Below, piece after piece: positions 39,249 through 50,106 of a stretch of 64,000 nucleotides of DNA. Within the stretch, counting starts at the first letter, position 1, and every line of letters starts with the position of its first letter. The DNA is taken from NCBI GenBank assembly GCA_021736985.1, contig JAIPEW010000008.1, positions 27,893-91,892 of the forward strand. Direction: 5' to 3'. The translations under genes and the position numbers were made by a program. Below the pieces are notes generated by a model. That model was not told the DNA's origin. It saw only the letters and a list, made by a program, of their open reading frames with translations, and did not search any database. This DNA comes from Clostridiales bacterium. GTDB lineage: Bacteria > Bacillota > Desulfotomaculia > Desulfotomaculales > VENG01.

Positions 39249-40310
39249 ATGTTAAAAAGAGATAATACAAGAGGGGTTAAACTGGGCGGGATACAGGTTG
39301 GCGGCGGAGCCCTTGTTAGCGTGCAGTCAATGACTAACACTGACACGAGGCACGTAGAAGATACAGTGAAGCAGGTGAAAGAACTGGAGGATATAGGCTG
39401 TGAAATAATTAGAGTAGCAGTTAAAGATTTAGAAGCTGCTCGTGCATTAAATAAAATATTGCCGCAGATAAATATACCATTGATAGCAGATATACACTTT
39501 AACCACAAGCTTGCCATAGAAGCAATTAATGCCGGGGTGCATGGATTGCGGTTAAACCCGGGAAATATCGGTGGGGAAGAAAATGTTGCCTCTGTTGTTT
39601 CGGCTGCTTCCCGAAAGAAAGTTCCTATCAGGATTGGTGTTAATGCAGGGTCACTGGAAAAAGATTTGCTGGATGTGGACGGTGTTCCTACCGCAGAAGG
39701 TATGGTGAAAAGTGCTTTAAGGCATATCAGGTATTTGGAAAAGTTGAATTTCAAAGATATTAAAATATCTTTGAAAGCGTCTCATATACCTCTAATGCTA
39801 AAGGCATACAGAATACTGTCAGACAAGGTAGAGTATCCCTTGCATGTTGGGGTTACTGAAGCAGGCACGTTGCGCACAGGTTCGATAAAATCCGCAGTAG
39901 GGATAGGTGCTCTTCTAGCAGAAGGTATTGGCGATACAATAAGGGTTTCATTAACAGGGCATCCAAGACATGAAGTTAAAGTTGGGTATGATATTTTAAA
40001 GTCCCTTGGGTTAAGGCAGCGTGGAATTGAACTTATTTCTTGTCCTACCTGTGGAAGAACTGAAATAGAGCTTATTCCAATTGCACAGGAGGTGGAGGAT
40101 CGCCTACAGGGAATAGAAAAGCCGTTGAGAGTGGCAGTGATGGGATGTGCGGTGAACGGGCCCGGCGAGGCAAAACACGCGGATGTCGGTATTGCCGGGG
40201 GGAAAGGTGAAGGAGTGCTTTTTCGAAAGGGACAGGTAATGAGAAAAGTTTCCGGGGACAAGCTTGCTGATGAATTAGTAAAAGAGGTTTATAAACTTTG
40301 TGAAGAATAA
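39249..40310 (+). CDS. ispG: (E)-4-hydroxy-3-methylbut-2-enyl-diphosphate synthase IspG
   Basis: A 353-aa GcpE/IspG. An N-terminal TIM barrel (VSVQSMTNTDTR, ADIHFNHKLA, GLRLNPGNIG) is followed by the [4Fe-4S] part with Cys in ISCPTCGR and VMGCAVNGPGE. It performs the reductive ring opening in the MEP pathway. The track ORF starts far upstream in rseP; ATG 39249 after AGGAG is right. Confidence 0.97.
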   Translation: MLKRDNTRGVKLGGIQVGGGALVSVQSMTNTDTRHVEDTVKQVKELEDIGCEIIRVAVKDLEAARALNKILPQINIPLIADIHFNHKLAIEAINAGVHGLRLNPGNIGGEENVASVVSAASRKKVPIRIGVNAGSLEKDLLDVDGVPTAEGMVKSALRHIRYLEKLNFKDIKISLKASHIPLMLKAYRILSDKVEYPLHVGVTEAGTLRTGSIKSAVGIGALLAEGIGDTIRVSLTGHPRHEVKVGYDILKSLGLRQRGIELISCPTCGRTEIELIPIAQEVEDRLQGIEKPLRVAVMGCAVNGPGEAKHADVGIAGGKGEGVLFRKGQVMRKVSGDKLADELVKEVYKLCEE

Positions 40311-40352
40311 TTAGCGTGGGATATGAAAGCAGCGAAACAGGAGGTGTTTTAC

Positions 40353-42059
40353 ATGAGGGTATCCCAGATGCTTATACCTACTTTAAGAGAGGTTCCTGCT
40401 GAAGCTGAAGTTGTTAGCCATAAGCTGCTTCTTAGAGCTGGTTTTATACGAAAATCTGCTGCCGGTGTCTATACCTATTTACCGCTGGCGTGGCGTGTAC
40501 TGGAAAAAATACAAAAAATTGTGCGGGAAGAAATGAATCGTGAAGGCGGACAGGAAGTGCTGATGCCTATAATGCAGCCGGCAGAGTTATGGCGGGAGTC
40601 AGGCCGGTGGGATGTTTATGGCGAAGAATTGATAAGATTTAAGGATCGCCATGATAGAAATTTTTGTCTGGGACCTACACATGAAGAAATTATTACTGAT
40701 CTAGTAAGGGGAGAAGTTAATTCCTATAAACAAATGCCTCTTCTTCTTTACCAGATGCAAAATAAGTACAGGGATGAAAGAAGACCGCGTTTTGGTTTAT
40801 TGCGTGGAAGAGAATTTATTATGAAAGATCTTTATTCTTTTGATCGTGATGAAAAAGGTTTGGATATAAGTTATAAAAAGATGTATAGAGCTTATTCAAA
40901 TGTGTTTTCCCGGTGTGGAATGCAGTTCAGGGTTGTAGAAGCTGACTCCGGAGCTATCGGCGGGAGTGATACCCATGAATTTATGGTTTTGGCTGATTCA
41001 GGAGAGGCGGAAATCGTTTATTGTGAAAATGATGACTGTAGTTATGCAGCCAATGTAGAAAGAGCGATTTCAGCAGTTGGCGAGGATTCATCAAATGAAG
41101 TGCCTAGCAGATTACAGGAAGTACATACTCCAGATGTAGGTACTATTGAGGAGTTAACATCTTTTCTTGATATTTCTGCAGAGAAAACAATAAAAACAAT
41201 AATTTATAGTGCTGATGATGAAATAATCGCAGCATTAGTACGTGGTGACCGCGAGGTTAACGAGGTGAAATTGTATAATGAGCTTAATTGTTTACATATG
41301 GAGTTGGCTAGTGCTGAAATGATTAGCAGAGTCACAGGAGGAAATATGGGGTTTTCGGGCCCGGTTAACCTGGACATTTGTATTATAGCCGACCATGAAG
41401 TCAAAAATATTACTAATGCAGTTACAGGTGCTAATAGAACTGATTATCATCTAATCAATGTTAATGCAGGGCGGGATTTTGAGCCGGACAAGGTTGCAGA
41501 TATTAGAATGGTTCAGGCTGGTGAGGCCTGCCCGTATTGTTCATCGCCCATGACCGGTGCCAGGGGAATAGAGGTCGGCCAGGTATTTAAGCTAGGTGAT
41601 AAGTATAGCCGGGCATTGGAAGCAACTTTTTTAGATGAAAGAGGAAAAGAGCAATATATCGTAATGGGTTGTTACGGAATTGGAATTAGCAGAGTGTTAT
41701 CTGCATGCGTGGAACAAAATAATGATGAACAAGGTATTATCTGGCCCGGAGCAATTGCACCGTATCATGTAGTAATCGTCCCAATAAATGTTAAAGACAA
41801 TGATCAACTCAATATGGCTGAAAGAGTTTACAATACCCTTTCTGATAATGGAATAGAAACAGTACTTGATGATCGCCAGGAACGCCCGGGAGTTAAATTT
41901 AAAGATGCTGATCTCATTGGTTATCCACTGCGAATTACAATTGGTTCAAAAGCCTTGGAGTCAAGTGAATTAGAAGTTAAAAAACGCTCTTCCGGGGATA
42001 TTGTAATGATACCTGAAGAAAATGTTTGCGAAAAAGTTAAAAGTATGTTAAGTTACTAA
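40353..42059 (+). CDS. proS: Prolyl-tRNA synthetase (bacterial type with editing domain)
   Basis: A 568-aa class II synthetase. Motif 1 region [19 protein letters not shown], motif 2 [21 protein letters not shown] and motif 3 CYGIGISR are clear; the INS editing domain lies between about 235 and 390. It charges tRNA-Pro. ATG 40353 follows AGGAGGTG, 30 bases inside the track ORF. It ends the uppS-proS run. Confidence 0.97.
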   Translation: MRVSQMLIPTLREVPAEAEVVSHKLLLRAGFIRKSAAGVYTYLPLAWRVLEKIQKIVREEMNREGGQEVLMPIMQPAELWRESGRWDVYGEELIRFKDRHDRNFCLGPTHEEIITDLVRGEVNSYKQMPLLLYQMQNKYRDERRPRFGLLRGREFIMKDLYSFDRDEKGLDISYKKMYRAYSNVFSRCGMQFRVVEADSGAIGGSDTHEFMVLADSGEAEIVYCENDDCSYAANVERAISAVGEDSSNEVPSRLQEVHTPDVGTIEELTSFLDISAEKTIKTIIYSADDEIIAALVRGDREVNEVKLYNELNCLHMELASAEMISRVTGGNMGFSGPVNLDICIIADHEVKNITNAVTGANRTDYHLINVNAGRDFEPDKVADIRMVQAGEACPYCSSPMTGARGIEVGQVFKLGDKYSRALEATFLDERGKEQYIVMGCYGIGISRVLSACVEQNNDEQGIIWPGAIAPYHVVIVPINVKDNDQLNMAERVYNTLSDNGIETVLDDRQERPGVKFKDADLIGYPLRITIGSKALESSELEVKKRSSGDIVMIPEENVCEKVKSMLSY

Positions 42060-42082
42060 AATTGATGTAAGTCCTGTGCTTC

Positions 42083-42111
42083 TTGCTCATGAAATACATC
42101 TATGATATACT
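42083..42111 (+). promoter_or_regulatory. Sigma-A-type promoter of the rimP-nusA-infB operon
   Basis: TTGCTC (42083-42088) and TATACT (42106-42111), spacer 17 bases, about 120 bases before rimP. Confidence 0.65.
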
Positions 42112-42163
42112 TACCATGAATTAAGTGCGGGAACGTTTTAACTTTTTAGCAGGTTATTTTCAG

Positions 42164-42191
42164 GAGTGGGTATATCCCACTCTTTCATTTT
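42164..42191 (+). terminator. Hairpin in the rimP leader, possible attenuator
   Basis: GAGTGGG (42164-42170) pairs with CCCACTC (42176-42182), followed by TTTCATTTT. It lies between the promoter and rimP, so it may attenuate or be antiterminated; NusA, encoded downstream, would be a natural feedback factor, which is inference. Confidence 0.55.
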
Positions 42192-42228
42192 ATTATGTGA
42201 AAAATAAAAAATAGGGAGGGTAATTAAG

Positions 42229-42702
42229 GTGGGCAAAAATATTCCCACAGCAGTTGAAAAACTGGTTGCTCCCGTAGTTGAGTCAAAAAACATGGAGTTG
42301 GTAGATGTAAACTATATTAAAGAAGGTGGGCGCTGGTTTTTGCGATTGTTTATAGATAAGCCTGAAGGAGTAGATTTAGATGATTGCGAATTGATATCTC
42401 AGAGTGTAGAACCGGTACTTGATAGTAATGATCCTATTTCGGGCCCGTATACTCTGGAAGTTTCGTCTCCTGGTCTAGATCGCCCTTTGAGGAAAGTTGC
42501 GGATTATGAGCGTTTTCAAGGATATGCTGTTAATATAAGCACTTTTGCACCGGTTAATGGCCAACGTCGCTTTAAAGGAGTCTTAAAAGGTGTACTTGAA
42601 GATGAGATAAAGTTAAGTGTAGATAAAAGCGATGTGTATATTCCCTTGGACCAAGTGGCTAAGGCTAAATTAGCTCCTGAATTTCAGGGCCTTGGAGGAT
42701 AA
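42229..42702 (+). CDS. rimP: Ribosome maturation factor RimP
   Basis: A 157-aa RimP with the RIFIDKPEGVDLDDC-like region (FIDKPEGVDLDDCELIS) and LEVSSPGLDRPLR, the hallmark of the family. It assists 30S maturation. GTG 42229 follows GGGAGGG at 8 bases. First gene of the rimP-nusA-ylxR-infB operon. Confidence 0.96.
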   Translation: MGKNIPTAVEKLVAPVVESKNMELVDVNYIKEGGRWFLRLFIDKPEGVDLDDCELISQSVEPVLDSNDPISGPYTLEVSSPGLDRPLRKVADYERFQGYAVNISTFAPVNGQRRFKGVLKGVLEDEIKLSVDKSDVYIPLDQVAKAKLAPEFQGLGG

Positions 42703-42708
42703 TTTTAT

Positions 42709-43794
42709 ATGAATACGGATTTTTTAGATGCATTGCGGGATATTGAAAAGGAAAAGGGAATTGAATTAGAAGTGCTTCTAGAAGCTATAGAAGCAGCATT
42801 ATTGTCTGCATATAGGAGGAATTTTGGCTCTTCACAGAATGCCCGGGTAGAGATTGACAGAGACACCGGTGATTTTAAAGTTTATGCACAAAGAACGGTT
42901 GTTGAATTAGTAGAAGACCCTAGAATGGAAATCCTCCTGGAAGAAGCACAAAAAATTGACCCCCGGTATGAACTGGAAGATATTGTTGAGAACGAAGTTA
43001 CTCCTAGTAATTTCGGGCGCATAGCGGCTCAAACGGCGAAACAGGTTGTTGTGCAGCGTATCAGAGAAGCAGAAAGAAACATAGTATATGAAGAATTTGC
43101 TAACCGGGAAGGCGATATTGTAAATGGAGTTGTACAGAGAACAGAGCAAAAAAATGTTTTAATAGAGCTAGGAAAAACTGAAGCTATACTTGCCCCGACA
43201 GAACAAATTCCGGGGGAGAAATATCCCCAGGGAAGTAGAGTAAAAACATACATTGTAGAAGTTAGAAAAACTACAAAAGGGCCTCAAATTTTTGTTTCAC
43301 GCACACATCCGGGTTTATTAAAACGTCTTTTTGAAATGGAAGTCCCTGAATTACAAGAAGGTATAATAGACTTGATATCAGTATCCAGGGAAGCTGGACA
43401 GCGGGCTAAAATTGCGGTTTATTCAGAAGAAGAAAATGTAGATCCTGTGGGTGCGTGTGTCGGGCCCCAGGGAATGCGTGTGCAGTCAATTGTTAATGAA
43501 TTACAGGGTGAGAAAATAGATATTATTAGTTGGGATGCAGATCCTTCCAAGTATATTGCCAGTTCACTTAGCCCGGCAAAAGTAGTTGCAGTAGAAATTT
43601 GGGAAGAAGAAAAAGTTGCCAGGGTTATAGTGCCTGATTATCAGCTTTCACTGGCCATAGGAAAAGAAGGTCAAAATGCCCGGCTTGCTGCAAAATTAAC
43701 CGGATGGAAGATAGATATAAAAAGTGAGAGCCAAATGGCTGAACTGTTTCCTGATGAATATAAAGAATTGTTTCATGATCAGGTAGAAAATTAG
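42709..43794 (+). CDS. nusA: Transcription termination/antitermination protein NusA
   Basis: A 361-aa NusA without the C-terminal acidic repeats of proteobacteria, as usual in Firmicutes. N-terminal polymerase-binding domain to about 125, S1 domain about 132-200 (GDIVNGVVQRTEQKNVLIELG), then two KH domains (VGACVGPQGMRVQSI; LAIGKEGQNARLAAKLTGWKIDI). It modulates pausing, termination and antitermination. ATG lies 7 bases after rimP, whose end carries GGAGGA. Confidence 0.97.
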   Translation: MNTDFLDALRDIEKEKGIELEVLLEAIEAALLSAYRRNFGSSQNARVEIDRDTGDFKVYAQRTVVELVEDPRMEILLEEAQKIDPRYELEDIVENEVTPSNFGRIAAQTAKQVVVQRIREAERNIVYEEFANREGDIVNGVVQRTEQKNVLIELGKTEAILAPTEQIPGEKYPQGSRVKTYIVEVRKTTKGPQIFVSRTHPGLLKRLFEMEVPELQEGIIDLISVSREAGQRAKIAVYSEEENVDPVGACVGPQGMRVQSIVNELQGEKIDIISWDADPSKYIASSLSPAKVVAVEIWEEEKVARVIVPDYQLSLAIGKEGQNARLAAKLTGWKIDIKSESQMAELFPDEYKELFHDQVEN

Positions 43795-43804
43795 GAGGGG
43801 GTTT

Positions 43805-44077
43805 ATGCCTAAGAAAAAAAAGAAAATACCACAGCGGATGTGTGTGGGGTGTCAGCAGGTTAAACCCAAGAAAGAAATGATTAGAGTAGTTCGTACACCA
43901 GAAGATAATGTAGAAATTGATTTTAAAGGAAAGCTGTCAGGAAGAGGAGCTTATTTGTGTCTGAGCAGTGAATGTTTTAAACAAGCCTATAAAGCAAAGC
44001 GCTTGGAGAAGAATCTGAATGTTACGATACCACCCGAAATATATGAAGAGTTATTAGCAAAAATTGAAGAAAAATAA
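43805..44077 (+). CDS. ylxR: YlxR/RnpM family RNA-binding protein
   Basis: A 90-aa YlxR. The signature RMCVGCQQVKPKKEMIRVVR and GRGAYLCLSSECF is intact, with the Lys-rich start. The B. subtilis homologue binds and modulates RNase P. It sits in its standard place after nusA. The usual next gene, ylxQ (an L7Ae-like protein), is missing. Confidence 0.94.
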   Translation: MPKKKKKIPQRMCVGCQQVKPKKEMIRVVRTPEDNVEIDFKGKLSGRGAYLCLSSECFKQAYKAKRLEKNLNVTIPPEIYEELLAKIEEK

Positions 44078-44091
44078 AAAAAGATTATAAT
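44064..44091 (+). promoter_or_regulatory. Putative internal promoter before infB
   Basis: TTGAAG (44064-44069) and a perfect TATAAT (44086-44091) with a 16-base spacer. A GCCCTTA/TAAGGGC hairpin (about 44095-44113) follows directly, forming the infB leader. Confidence 0.5.
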
Positions 44092-44168
44092 ATCGCCCTT
44101 ACGTTATAAGGGCTTGGAAAGGGGAGTAGGCCATATTATGAGTGGCTTAAAATCTTGGAGGTGATTTA

Positions 44169-46742
44169 ATGGTCAAAAAGCGAGTGCATGAACTTGCAAA
44201 AGAACTTGATATAGAAAGTAAGACATTGATCAATAAAGCAATAGAGTCTGGAATAAATGTAAAATCTCATATGAGTACTCTTGATATATCAGAGGTAGAA
44301 AAATTAACAAAAGAAATTAAACCCAAAAGTACAGCTAACACTCAGCAGAGTGAGAATCACAATTCCCCGGGTAAAAAACTTGATCCTAAAACCGGAGGAG
44401 ATAGAAAAAAGGAACAGCCGACAAATAATAAAAAACATGAGAGTACAGGAAAAAATGAGAACCCTGGTTTGGTTGATAAGGTGCCTTCAAGACCTCCGGA
44501 CAGGAGGTTTTCAGATAAACCGTCATCTTCTAAAAGTGGTGGTTACAAACACCCTAATAAGCGAAATCAACCACAAACAAATGCTGCTAAAAGTGAACAA
44601 AGTACAGGCAGTACTTCAAATGTAGAAGTTAAGACCAAGAGATATAATACTCAGGATAAAACTAATACAGACAAAGCTAATGGGAATAAGCCAGCCGGAA
44701 ATAAACATGCAGATAATCGCAATCAACAGTCAAGAAGTAAAGGCAAGCCTGTAGATAAAGCTAAAGCTGCGGAAAAGGCTAAACCAGACCGGACAAAGGC
44801 ACAAGAAAAAGAACACGCGCATGAAAAAGCCAAGAATGCAGAAAAACAAGCTTACAGAGAGTCTCAAAAGCAAAAGCAAAAAAATGATAAACTAAAAAAA
44901 TATAATGAAGGTAAAATGCCGTCTATTCCAAACAAAAAGAGAAAAACTGTAGATAATAACAAAAACAATATACAGGTTAAAGGAAAAACTATTAGTATAC
45001 CATCTTCGATAACTATAAAAGATATATCAACAAAGATGGGCGTTAGGTCTTCAGAAATTATAAAGAAATTAATGTCCATGGGAGTAATGGCCAATATAAA
45101 CCAGGAAATTGATTCTGAAACAGCAGTTATTGTTGGTGAAGAATTTAATGTAGAAGTGAAAGTTAAGCAAGAAAAAGATAATGAGTCATTACTTTTGCAA
45201 GAAATAGAAGATAACCCATCAGAATTACAATCAAGGCCATGTGTTGTTACCGTAATAGGCCATGTTGATCACGGAAAAACATCATTATTAGATGCCGTAA
45301 GGGAAACAAAAGTTACAGCAAGTGAAAGTGGTGGAATTACACAGCATATAGGTGCATACCAGGTTGAACGAAATGGCAAAAAAATAACTTTTTTAGATAC
45401 TCCGGGCCACGAGGCATTTACTGCTATGCGTGCACGAGGAACACAGGTTACAGATATAGCAATACTTGTTATTGGTGCAGATGACGGTGTAATGCCGCAG
45501 ACTGTTGAGGCTATTAATCACGCTAAAGCAGCCGGGGTATCAATCATTGTTGCTATAAACAAGATTGATAAGGCCAATGCAGATCAGGATAAGGTTAAAA
45601 GGGAATTAACAGAATACGAATTAATACCCGAAGAATGGGGTGGAGATACAATTTGTGTTCCAGTTTCTGCGACAATGCATGAAGGACTGGACGATTTGCT
45701 TGAAATGATATTGCTTGTTTCAGAGATGCAGGAACTCAAAGCAAACCCTAATTGCTATTCTAGGGGTATAGTTATAGAATCTAAATTAGATAAAGGGCGC
45801 GGCGCTGTAGCTACTGTTTTAATTAAAAAAGGCACTTTAAAAGTAGGAGATGCCCTGGTAGCCGGTACTTCCCATGGAAAAGTTCGAGCCATGATGGATT
45901 ATAGAAGAGAACGAGTAGATTCAGCAGGTCCATCTTTTCCTGTACAAGTGCTTGGTTTTTCAGAAGTTCCTGATGCGGGTGATAAATTTTTTGCCCTGGA
46001 AGACGAGAAAAAGGCACGAGATATATGCGAAAAACGCAAGGATCGCAAGCGTGAAGAAGAACTAAAAGTACCTGCTCCTAAAGTATCATTGGATGATGTA
46101 TTTAATCAAATTAAGGAAGGGCAAGTAAAAGAACTTTCTTTAATTATAAAGGCTGATGTACAGGGATCTGTAGAAGCGTTAAAACAATCACTTGAAAAAT
46201 TATCTACAGATGAAGTGAAAGTAAATATAATACACATAGGTGTTGGAGCAATAACAGAAACGGATATAATGCTTGCTTCTGCATCAAATGCCATTGTAAT
46301 AGGTTTTAATGTTCGCCCTGATGCTAATGCTAGAAAAGCTGCGGAATTAGAAAAGATTGATGTTAGAACTTACAGGGTAATTTATGATGTTATAGAAAAT
46401 ATTAAATCAGCAATGACTGGTTTATTAGACCCCGAATATAAAGAAGTTATTCTGGGGCATGCACAAGTCCGTAAAACTTTTAAGGTCTCCAAGTTGGGTA
46501 CAATTGCAGGATGTTATGTGACTGACGGAAAACTTGTACGTGATTCAGGTGCACGCCTTATTCGAGATGGGGTAGTTGTCTATGAAGGAAAAATGGATTC
46601 CTTGAAAAGATATAAAGATGATACCAAGGAAGTAGTAGAAAATTATGAATGCGGGCTAACCTTGGAAAAATTCAATGATATTAATGAAGATGATATAATA
46701 GAGGCATTTACAACAGAGGCAGTTAAAAGGGAACTTACTTAA
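44169..46742 (+). CDS. infB: Translation initiation factor IF-2
   Basis: An 857-aa IF-2. A short N-terminal domain ([19 protein letters not shown]) is followed by a long low-complexity Lys/Asn/Gln linker (about 60-260), a second IF2N domain (about 275-330), and the GTPase with [20 protein letters not shown] and NKIDKANAD; domains II-IV follow (about 510-857). It brings initiator tRNA to the 30S subunit. ATG follows TTGGAGGTGA. Confidence 0.97.
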   Translation: MVKKRVHELAKELDIESKTLINKAIESGINVKSHMSTLDISEVEKLTKEIKPKSTANTQQSENHNSPGKKLDPKTGGDRKKEQPTNNKKHESTGKNENPGLVDKVPSRPPDRRFSDKPSSSKSGGYKHPNKRNQPQTNAAKSEQSTGSTSNVEVKTKRYNTQDKTNTDKANGNKPAGNKHADNRNQQSRSKGKPVDKAKAAEKAKPDRTKAQEKEHAHEKAKNAEKQAYRESQKQKQKNDKLKKYNEGKMPSIPNKKRKTVDNNKNNIQVKGKTISIPSSITIKDISTKMGVRSSEIIKKLMSMGVMANINQEIDSETAVIVGEEFNVEVKVKQEKDNESLLLQEIEDNPSELQSRPCVVTVIGHVDHGKTSLLDAVRETKVTASESGGITQHIGAYQVERNGKKITFLDTPGHEAFTAMRARGTQVTDIAILVIGADDGVMPQTVEAINHAKAAGVSIIVAINKIDKANADQDKVKRELTEYELIPEEWGGDTICVPVSATMHEGLDDLLEMILLVSEMQELKANPNCYSRGIVIESKLDKGRGAVATVLIKKGTLKVGDALVAGTSHGKVRAMMDYRRERVDSAGPSFPVQVLGFSEVPDAGDKFFALEDEKKARDICEKRKDRKREEELKVPAPKVSLDDVFNQIKEGQVKELSLIIKADVQGSVEALKQSLEKLSTDEVKVNIIHIGVGAITETDIMLASASNAIVIGFNVRPDANARKAAELEKIDVRTYRVIYDVIENIKSAMTGLLDPEYKEVILGHAQVRKTFKVSKLGTIAGCYVTDGKLVRDSGARLIRDGVVVYEGKMDSLKRYKDDTKEVVENYECGLTLEKFNDINEDDIIEAFTTEAVKRELT

Positions 46743-46773
46743 CAGGAACGATTAATGTTAGGGGGTGGTCCGG

Positions 46774-47139
46774 ATGTCTCGTCGTCCGGAACGATTAGCA
46801 GTTAGAATTAAACAGGAAATTTCGGATATGCTTACAAGTGATTTAAAGGACCCCCGTGTTGGGTTTGCAACCATAACCAGGGTTGATGTATCTGCTGATT
46901 TGCGGCACGCAAAAATATATGTCAGTGTTATGGGTAAAGAAGATGAGCAAAATACAACCATAGATGCTTTACAGAAAGCCAAAGGTTTTGTGCGGACAGA
47001 ACTTGGTAACCGCATAAGATTGCGTTATGTACCTGAGATATATTTTATTCATGACCAATCCATGGATTACGGTATGAAAATAATGGATTTGATTGATAAA
47101 GTGAACAAAGAGGATAAAGGTGAAAAGGTAGATGAATAG
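46774..47139 (+). CDS. rbfA: 30S ribosome-binding factor RbfA
   Basis: A 121-aa RbfA (KH-like fold): RPERLAVRIKQEISDMLTSDLKDPRVGFATITRVDVSAD is characteristic. It helps 16S 5'-end maturation. ATG 46774 follows GGGGGTGGT; the track start is nine bases earlier. It overlaps the nrnA gene by 8 bases. Confidence 0.96.
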   Translation: MSRRPERLAVRIKQEISDMLTSDLKDPRVGFATITRVDVSADLRHAKIYVSVMGKEDEQNTTIDALQKAKGFVRTELGNRIRLRYVPEIYFIHDQSMDYGMKIMDLIDKVNKEDKGEKVDE

Positions 47140-48133
47140 CCTGGAGGAAATTATTACTGTAATTAATAAAAATAATAAGTTTGTACTGTGCGGTCATATA
47201 ATGCCGGACGGGGATTCTCTAGGTTCGGTACTGGCACTGGGTATAGTATTGAAGAGTCTTGGTAAGCAAGTTACCATGGTAAGTAAAGATCCGGTGCCAG
47301 ATAATTTAACATTCTTACCCGGATTGAATGAGTTAATTATTGGAGATAAAGAATTTGATGAAGATTATTATGATGTAGGCATTATTTTAGATTGTTCAGT
47401 ACCGGACCGTATGGGTGATTACGAGAGAATTTTGGACTGGAATATTATAACCATAAATATTGACCACCATCCTGATAATGGCATTTCTGCAGATTATAAT
47501 TATGTTGATTTTAAGGCTGCAGCTGCCGGGGAGATTCTATACGATATGATGATGCAAGCAGAGATGGATATCAATATTGATGCAGCTGTATGTTTATATA
47601 CTGCCATAATTACTGATACAGGTTCTTTTCAATACGAAAATACTACCCCGTCTACACACCGGCGTATAGCTGATTTATTGGAGAAAGGTATACAGCCCGG
47701 GATAATCAATGTTCTAATTTTTGATCAAAAACCTTTACCGTCATTGTTTTTACTTCGCAATGTGCTGCAGACTCTTAAAATAAGTGAATGTGGTAGGATA
47801 GCCTGGATGTCAGTTTTTAAAGGGGATCTGGACCGGGTAAATGCTCGTGATGAACATACAGAAAGCCTTATAAACTATCCTCGTTCTATAAAAGGAATAG
47901 AAGTGGCTATCCTTATTCGAGAACTAGATCCCGGGGTGTTTAAAATCAGTTTTCGCTCTAAGGGTGCTGTGAATGTCAATAATTTAGCCGGTAAGTTTGA
48001 CGGCGGAGGTCATGTGAAAGCATCCGGCTGTATATTGAAAGGTGATTTTCGGAAGATAGAAAATAAATTAGTAAATACAGCCTTAGGAGTTTTACCAGAG
48101 AAAGGCAGTGAGCCAAAATGGACGGGGTTTTAA
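47132..48133 (+). CDS. nrnA: Bifunctional oligoribonuclease/PAP phosphatase NrnA (DHH family)
   Basis: A 333-aa DHH-DHHA1 protein. Metal ligands lie in GHIMPDGDSLGS, ILDCSVPDR and IDHHPDN; the C-terminal DHHA1 domain has GGGHVKASG. It degrades nano-RNAs and 3'-phosphoadenosine 5'-phosphate. ATG lies inside rbfA after AAAAGGTAG. It overlaps truB by 16 bases. Confidence 0.94.
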   Translation: MNSLEEIITVINKNNKFVLCGHIMPDGDSLGSVLALGIVLKSLGKQVTMVSKDPVPDNLTFLPGLNELIIGDKEFDEDYYDVGIILDCSVPDRMGDYERILDWNIITINIDHHPDNGISADYNYVDFKAAAAGEILYDMMMQAEMDINIDAAVCLYTAIITDTGSFQYENTTPSTHRRIADLLEKGIQPGIINVLIFDQKPLPSLFLLRNVLQTLKISECGRIAWMSVFKGDLDRVNARDEHTESLINYPRSIKGIEVAILIRELDPGVFKISFRSKGAVNVNNLAGKFDGGGHVKASGCILKGDFRKIENKLVNTALGVLPEKGSEPKWTGF

Positions 48134-49044
48134 ATATTTTAAAACCTCCCGGAATGACTTCGCACGATGTCGTTAATTTTGTAAGAAAACTAACGGGTAA
48201 AAAGAAGGTAGGTCATACGGGAACCTTGGATCCGGGAGCTGCAGGTGTCCTGCCTGTATGTATTGGTAAGGCAACAAAAATTATACAGTACATGTCTCAT
48301 GATAAAGAATACCGTGCTGAAATGACTTTGGGCCAAACAACAACTACTCAGGACAGTTTTGGTTTGGTTACCGAGGTTAAGGATTGTTCTACATTAAAAG
48401 TTGAGCAAGTTGATAGAATCCTCAAGGAATTTACAGGTAATATTGAACAAATACCTCCTATGACATCAGCTGTTAAACACAAGGGTAAAAAATTATATGA
48501 GATTGCCAGGGCAGGGGAAGAAGTTGAGAGAAAAGTTCGAAGGGTTAGTGTTCATGAGTTATTAATTATCGACAGTTTTGATACGGGTTTACCCTTACCT
48601 AAATTTATTATTAATATAAAGTGTTCTGCAGGTACATATGTAAGAACTATTTGCTCTGATATAGGAAAGCGGTTAGGTCTTTGTGCTCATATGTCTTTTC
48701 TTTTGCGTACTAGTGCTGGGTATTTTGATATTGATAACACTTATACTCTGGAAGAACTTAAGGAGTTACAAGAATCAAGTAAATTGCGAAATGCCTTGAT
48801 ATCTATTAATAATACTTTAAATGATCTGTGCTGTGTAGAGGTCAGGGAAAACTTGGTAAACGCTGTACATAACGGGAATCGTGTAGTATTACAAGTTGAT
48901 AAAATTAATAAAAATGAAATTGAAAAAGATAATTATATAAAGTTGAATTTTTATAATAAAACACTGGCTATTGGTAAGACAGCAGGAAAAGTGAGTGGAA
49001 GTGAGAATACATATTATTTTCAACCTGTTAAAGTATTGGAATGA
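48118..49044 (+). CDS. truB: tRNA pseudouridine(55) synthase TruB
   Basis: A 308-aa TruB. NILKPPGMTSHDVV and KVGHTGTLDPGAAGVLP contain the catalytic Asp; SAGTYVRTICSDIG is the next conserved block; a PUA-like C-terminus follows. It makes pseudouridine 55 in the T-loop of tRNA. ATG is 16 bases inside nrnA, after AAAGGCAG. Confidence 0.96.
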   Translation: MDGVLNILKPPGMTSHDVVNFVRKLTGKKKVGHTGTLDPGAAGVLPVCIGKATKIIQYMSHDKEYRAEMTLGQTTTTQDSFGLVTEVKDCSTLKVEQVDRILKEFTGNIEQIPPMTSAVKHKGKKLYEIARAGEEVERKVRRVSVHELLIIDSFDTGLPLPKFIINIKCSAGTYVRTICSDIGKRLGLCAHMSFLLRTSAGYFDIDNTYTLEELKELQESSKLRNALISINNTLNDLCCVEVRENLVNAVHNGNRVVLQVDKINKNEIEKDNYIKLNFYNKTLAIGKTAGKVSGSENTYYFQPVKVLE

Positions 49045-49071
49045 ACTGAAAAGTTGGAGGCTTTAAATACG

Positions 49072-50001
49072 GTGAAAATTTATCGAGACTGGACAGATGT
49101 TACTGGTAAATATGAAAATTTAGCAGTAGCCCTTGGAAATTTTGACGGGGTTCATCTTGGACACAAGCGGTTAATACAAAACTTAATTGCAAAGGCTCAG
49201 GAAGAGCAGGTTGCCTCCTCAATTTTAACTTTTCACCCACACCCGTCAGCTGTATTGAACCCGGAAAATACTCCGCCCATGCTTTTAACTCAAGAAGCAA
49301 AACAAGAAAAGATTTCTAATTTGGGCGTTGACATAATGATAAAGTCCAGGTTTACTTCTGAATTTGCAAAAATGACGCCAGAAGAATTTGTCTGCCGGGT
49401 TTTAAAAGAATCATTGCATGCCAGGTGGGTTTTTATAGGGTATAATTATAATTTTGGATATAAAGGACGTGGAAATCCCGATTTATTAAAGGCATTAGGA
49501 GATAAATATGGTTTTAGTGTACATATAATGCCACCAGTTTCTATAGATGGGCAAGTTGTTAGCAGTACTTTAATTCGTAATATATTATCTGACGGGGATA
49601 CAGTTCTTGCCAGGAAATTTTTGGGGTGCATTCCCTGCGTTGAGGGATATGTAATATCAGGACAAAAATTGGGAAGAAAACTAGGATTTCCTACTGCAAA
49701 TTTAGAAATAGATTCACGTATCATGGTGCCTGCTAATGGTGTTTATACTGTGAAAGTGCTGATAGATAAAGATGAATTTATAGGTGTTGCTAATATAGGT
49801 GTTAAACCAACTTTCCAAGGAGAAACCCAGAAAAGGAATATAGAAGTACATCTTTTAAATTTCTGTAGCGATCTTTATGGGAAAAAAATTAAAGTTTGTT
49901 TTATCAGGCGATTAAGAGGAGAAAGACGTTTTTCTTCAGCTTCAGAGCTTATTGATCAAATAGAACAAGATATTTATTATGCAAGAGCAGAATTAGAATA
50001 A
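49072..50001 (+). CDS. ribF: Bifunctional riboflavin kinase/FAD synthetase
   Basis: A 309-aa RibF. The N-terminal FMN adenylyltransferase domain has ALGNFDGVHLGH and SSTLIRNIL; the C-terminal kinase has GRKLGFPTANL and ANIGVKPTF. It makes FMN and FAD. The track start TTG 49054 is part of the ribosome-binding site TTGGAGG; GTG 49072 is used. Confidence 0.95.
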   Translation: MKIYRDWTDVTGKYENLAVALGNFDGVHLGHKRLIQNLIAKAQEEQVASSILTFHPHPSAVLNPENTPPMLLTQEAKQEKISNLGVDIMIKSRFTSEFAKMTPEEFVCRVLKESLHARWVFIGYNYNFGYKGRGNPDLLKALGDKYGFSVHIMPPVSIDGQVVSSTLIRNILSDGDTVLARKFLGCIPCVEGYVISGQKLGRKLGFPTANLEIDSRIMVPANGVYTVKVLIDKDEFIGVANIGVKPTFQGETQKRNIEVHLLNFCSDLYGKKIKVCFIRRLRGERRFSSASELIDQIEQDIYYARAELE

Positions 50002-50035
50002 AATTATTGTTTGTTAATATAATTTTTTTAGAAAG

Positions 50036-50064
50036 TTTACTTACTTAACAGATTATGCTACAAT
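50036..50064 (+). promoter_or_regulatory. Putative promoter of the small gene pair
   Basis: TTTACT (50036-50041) and TACAAT (50059-50064) with a 17-base spacer, about 40 bases before the 50107 gene. The -35 is weak. Confidence 0.4.
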
Positions 50065-50106
50065 AAACGCGATAAACGCCCCGAAAAGAAGGGAGACGTT
50101 TAGCTA

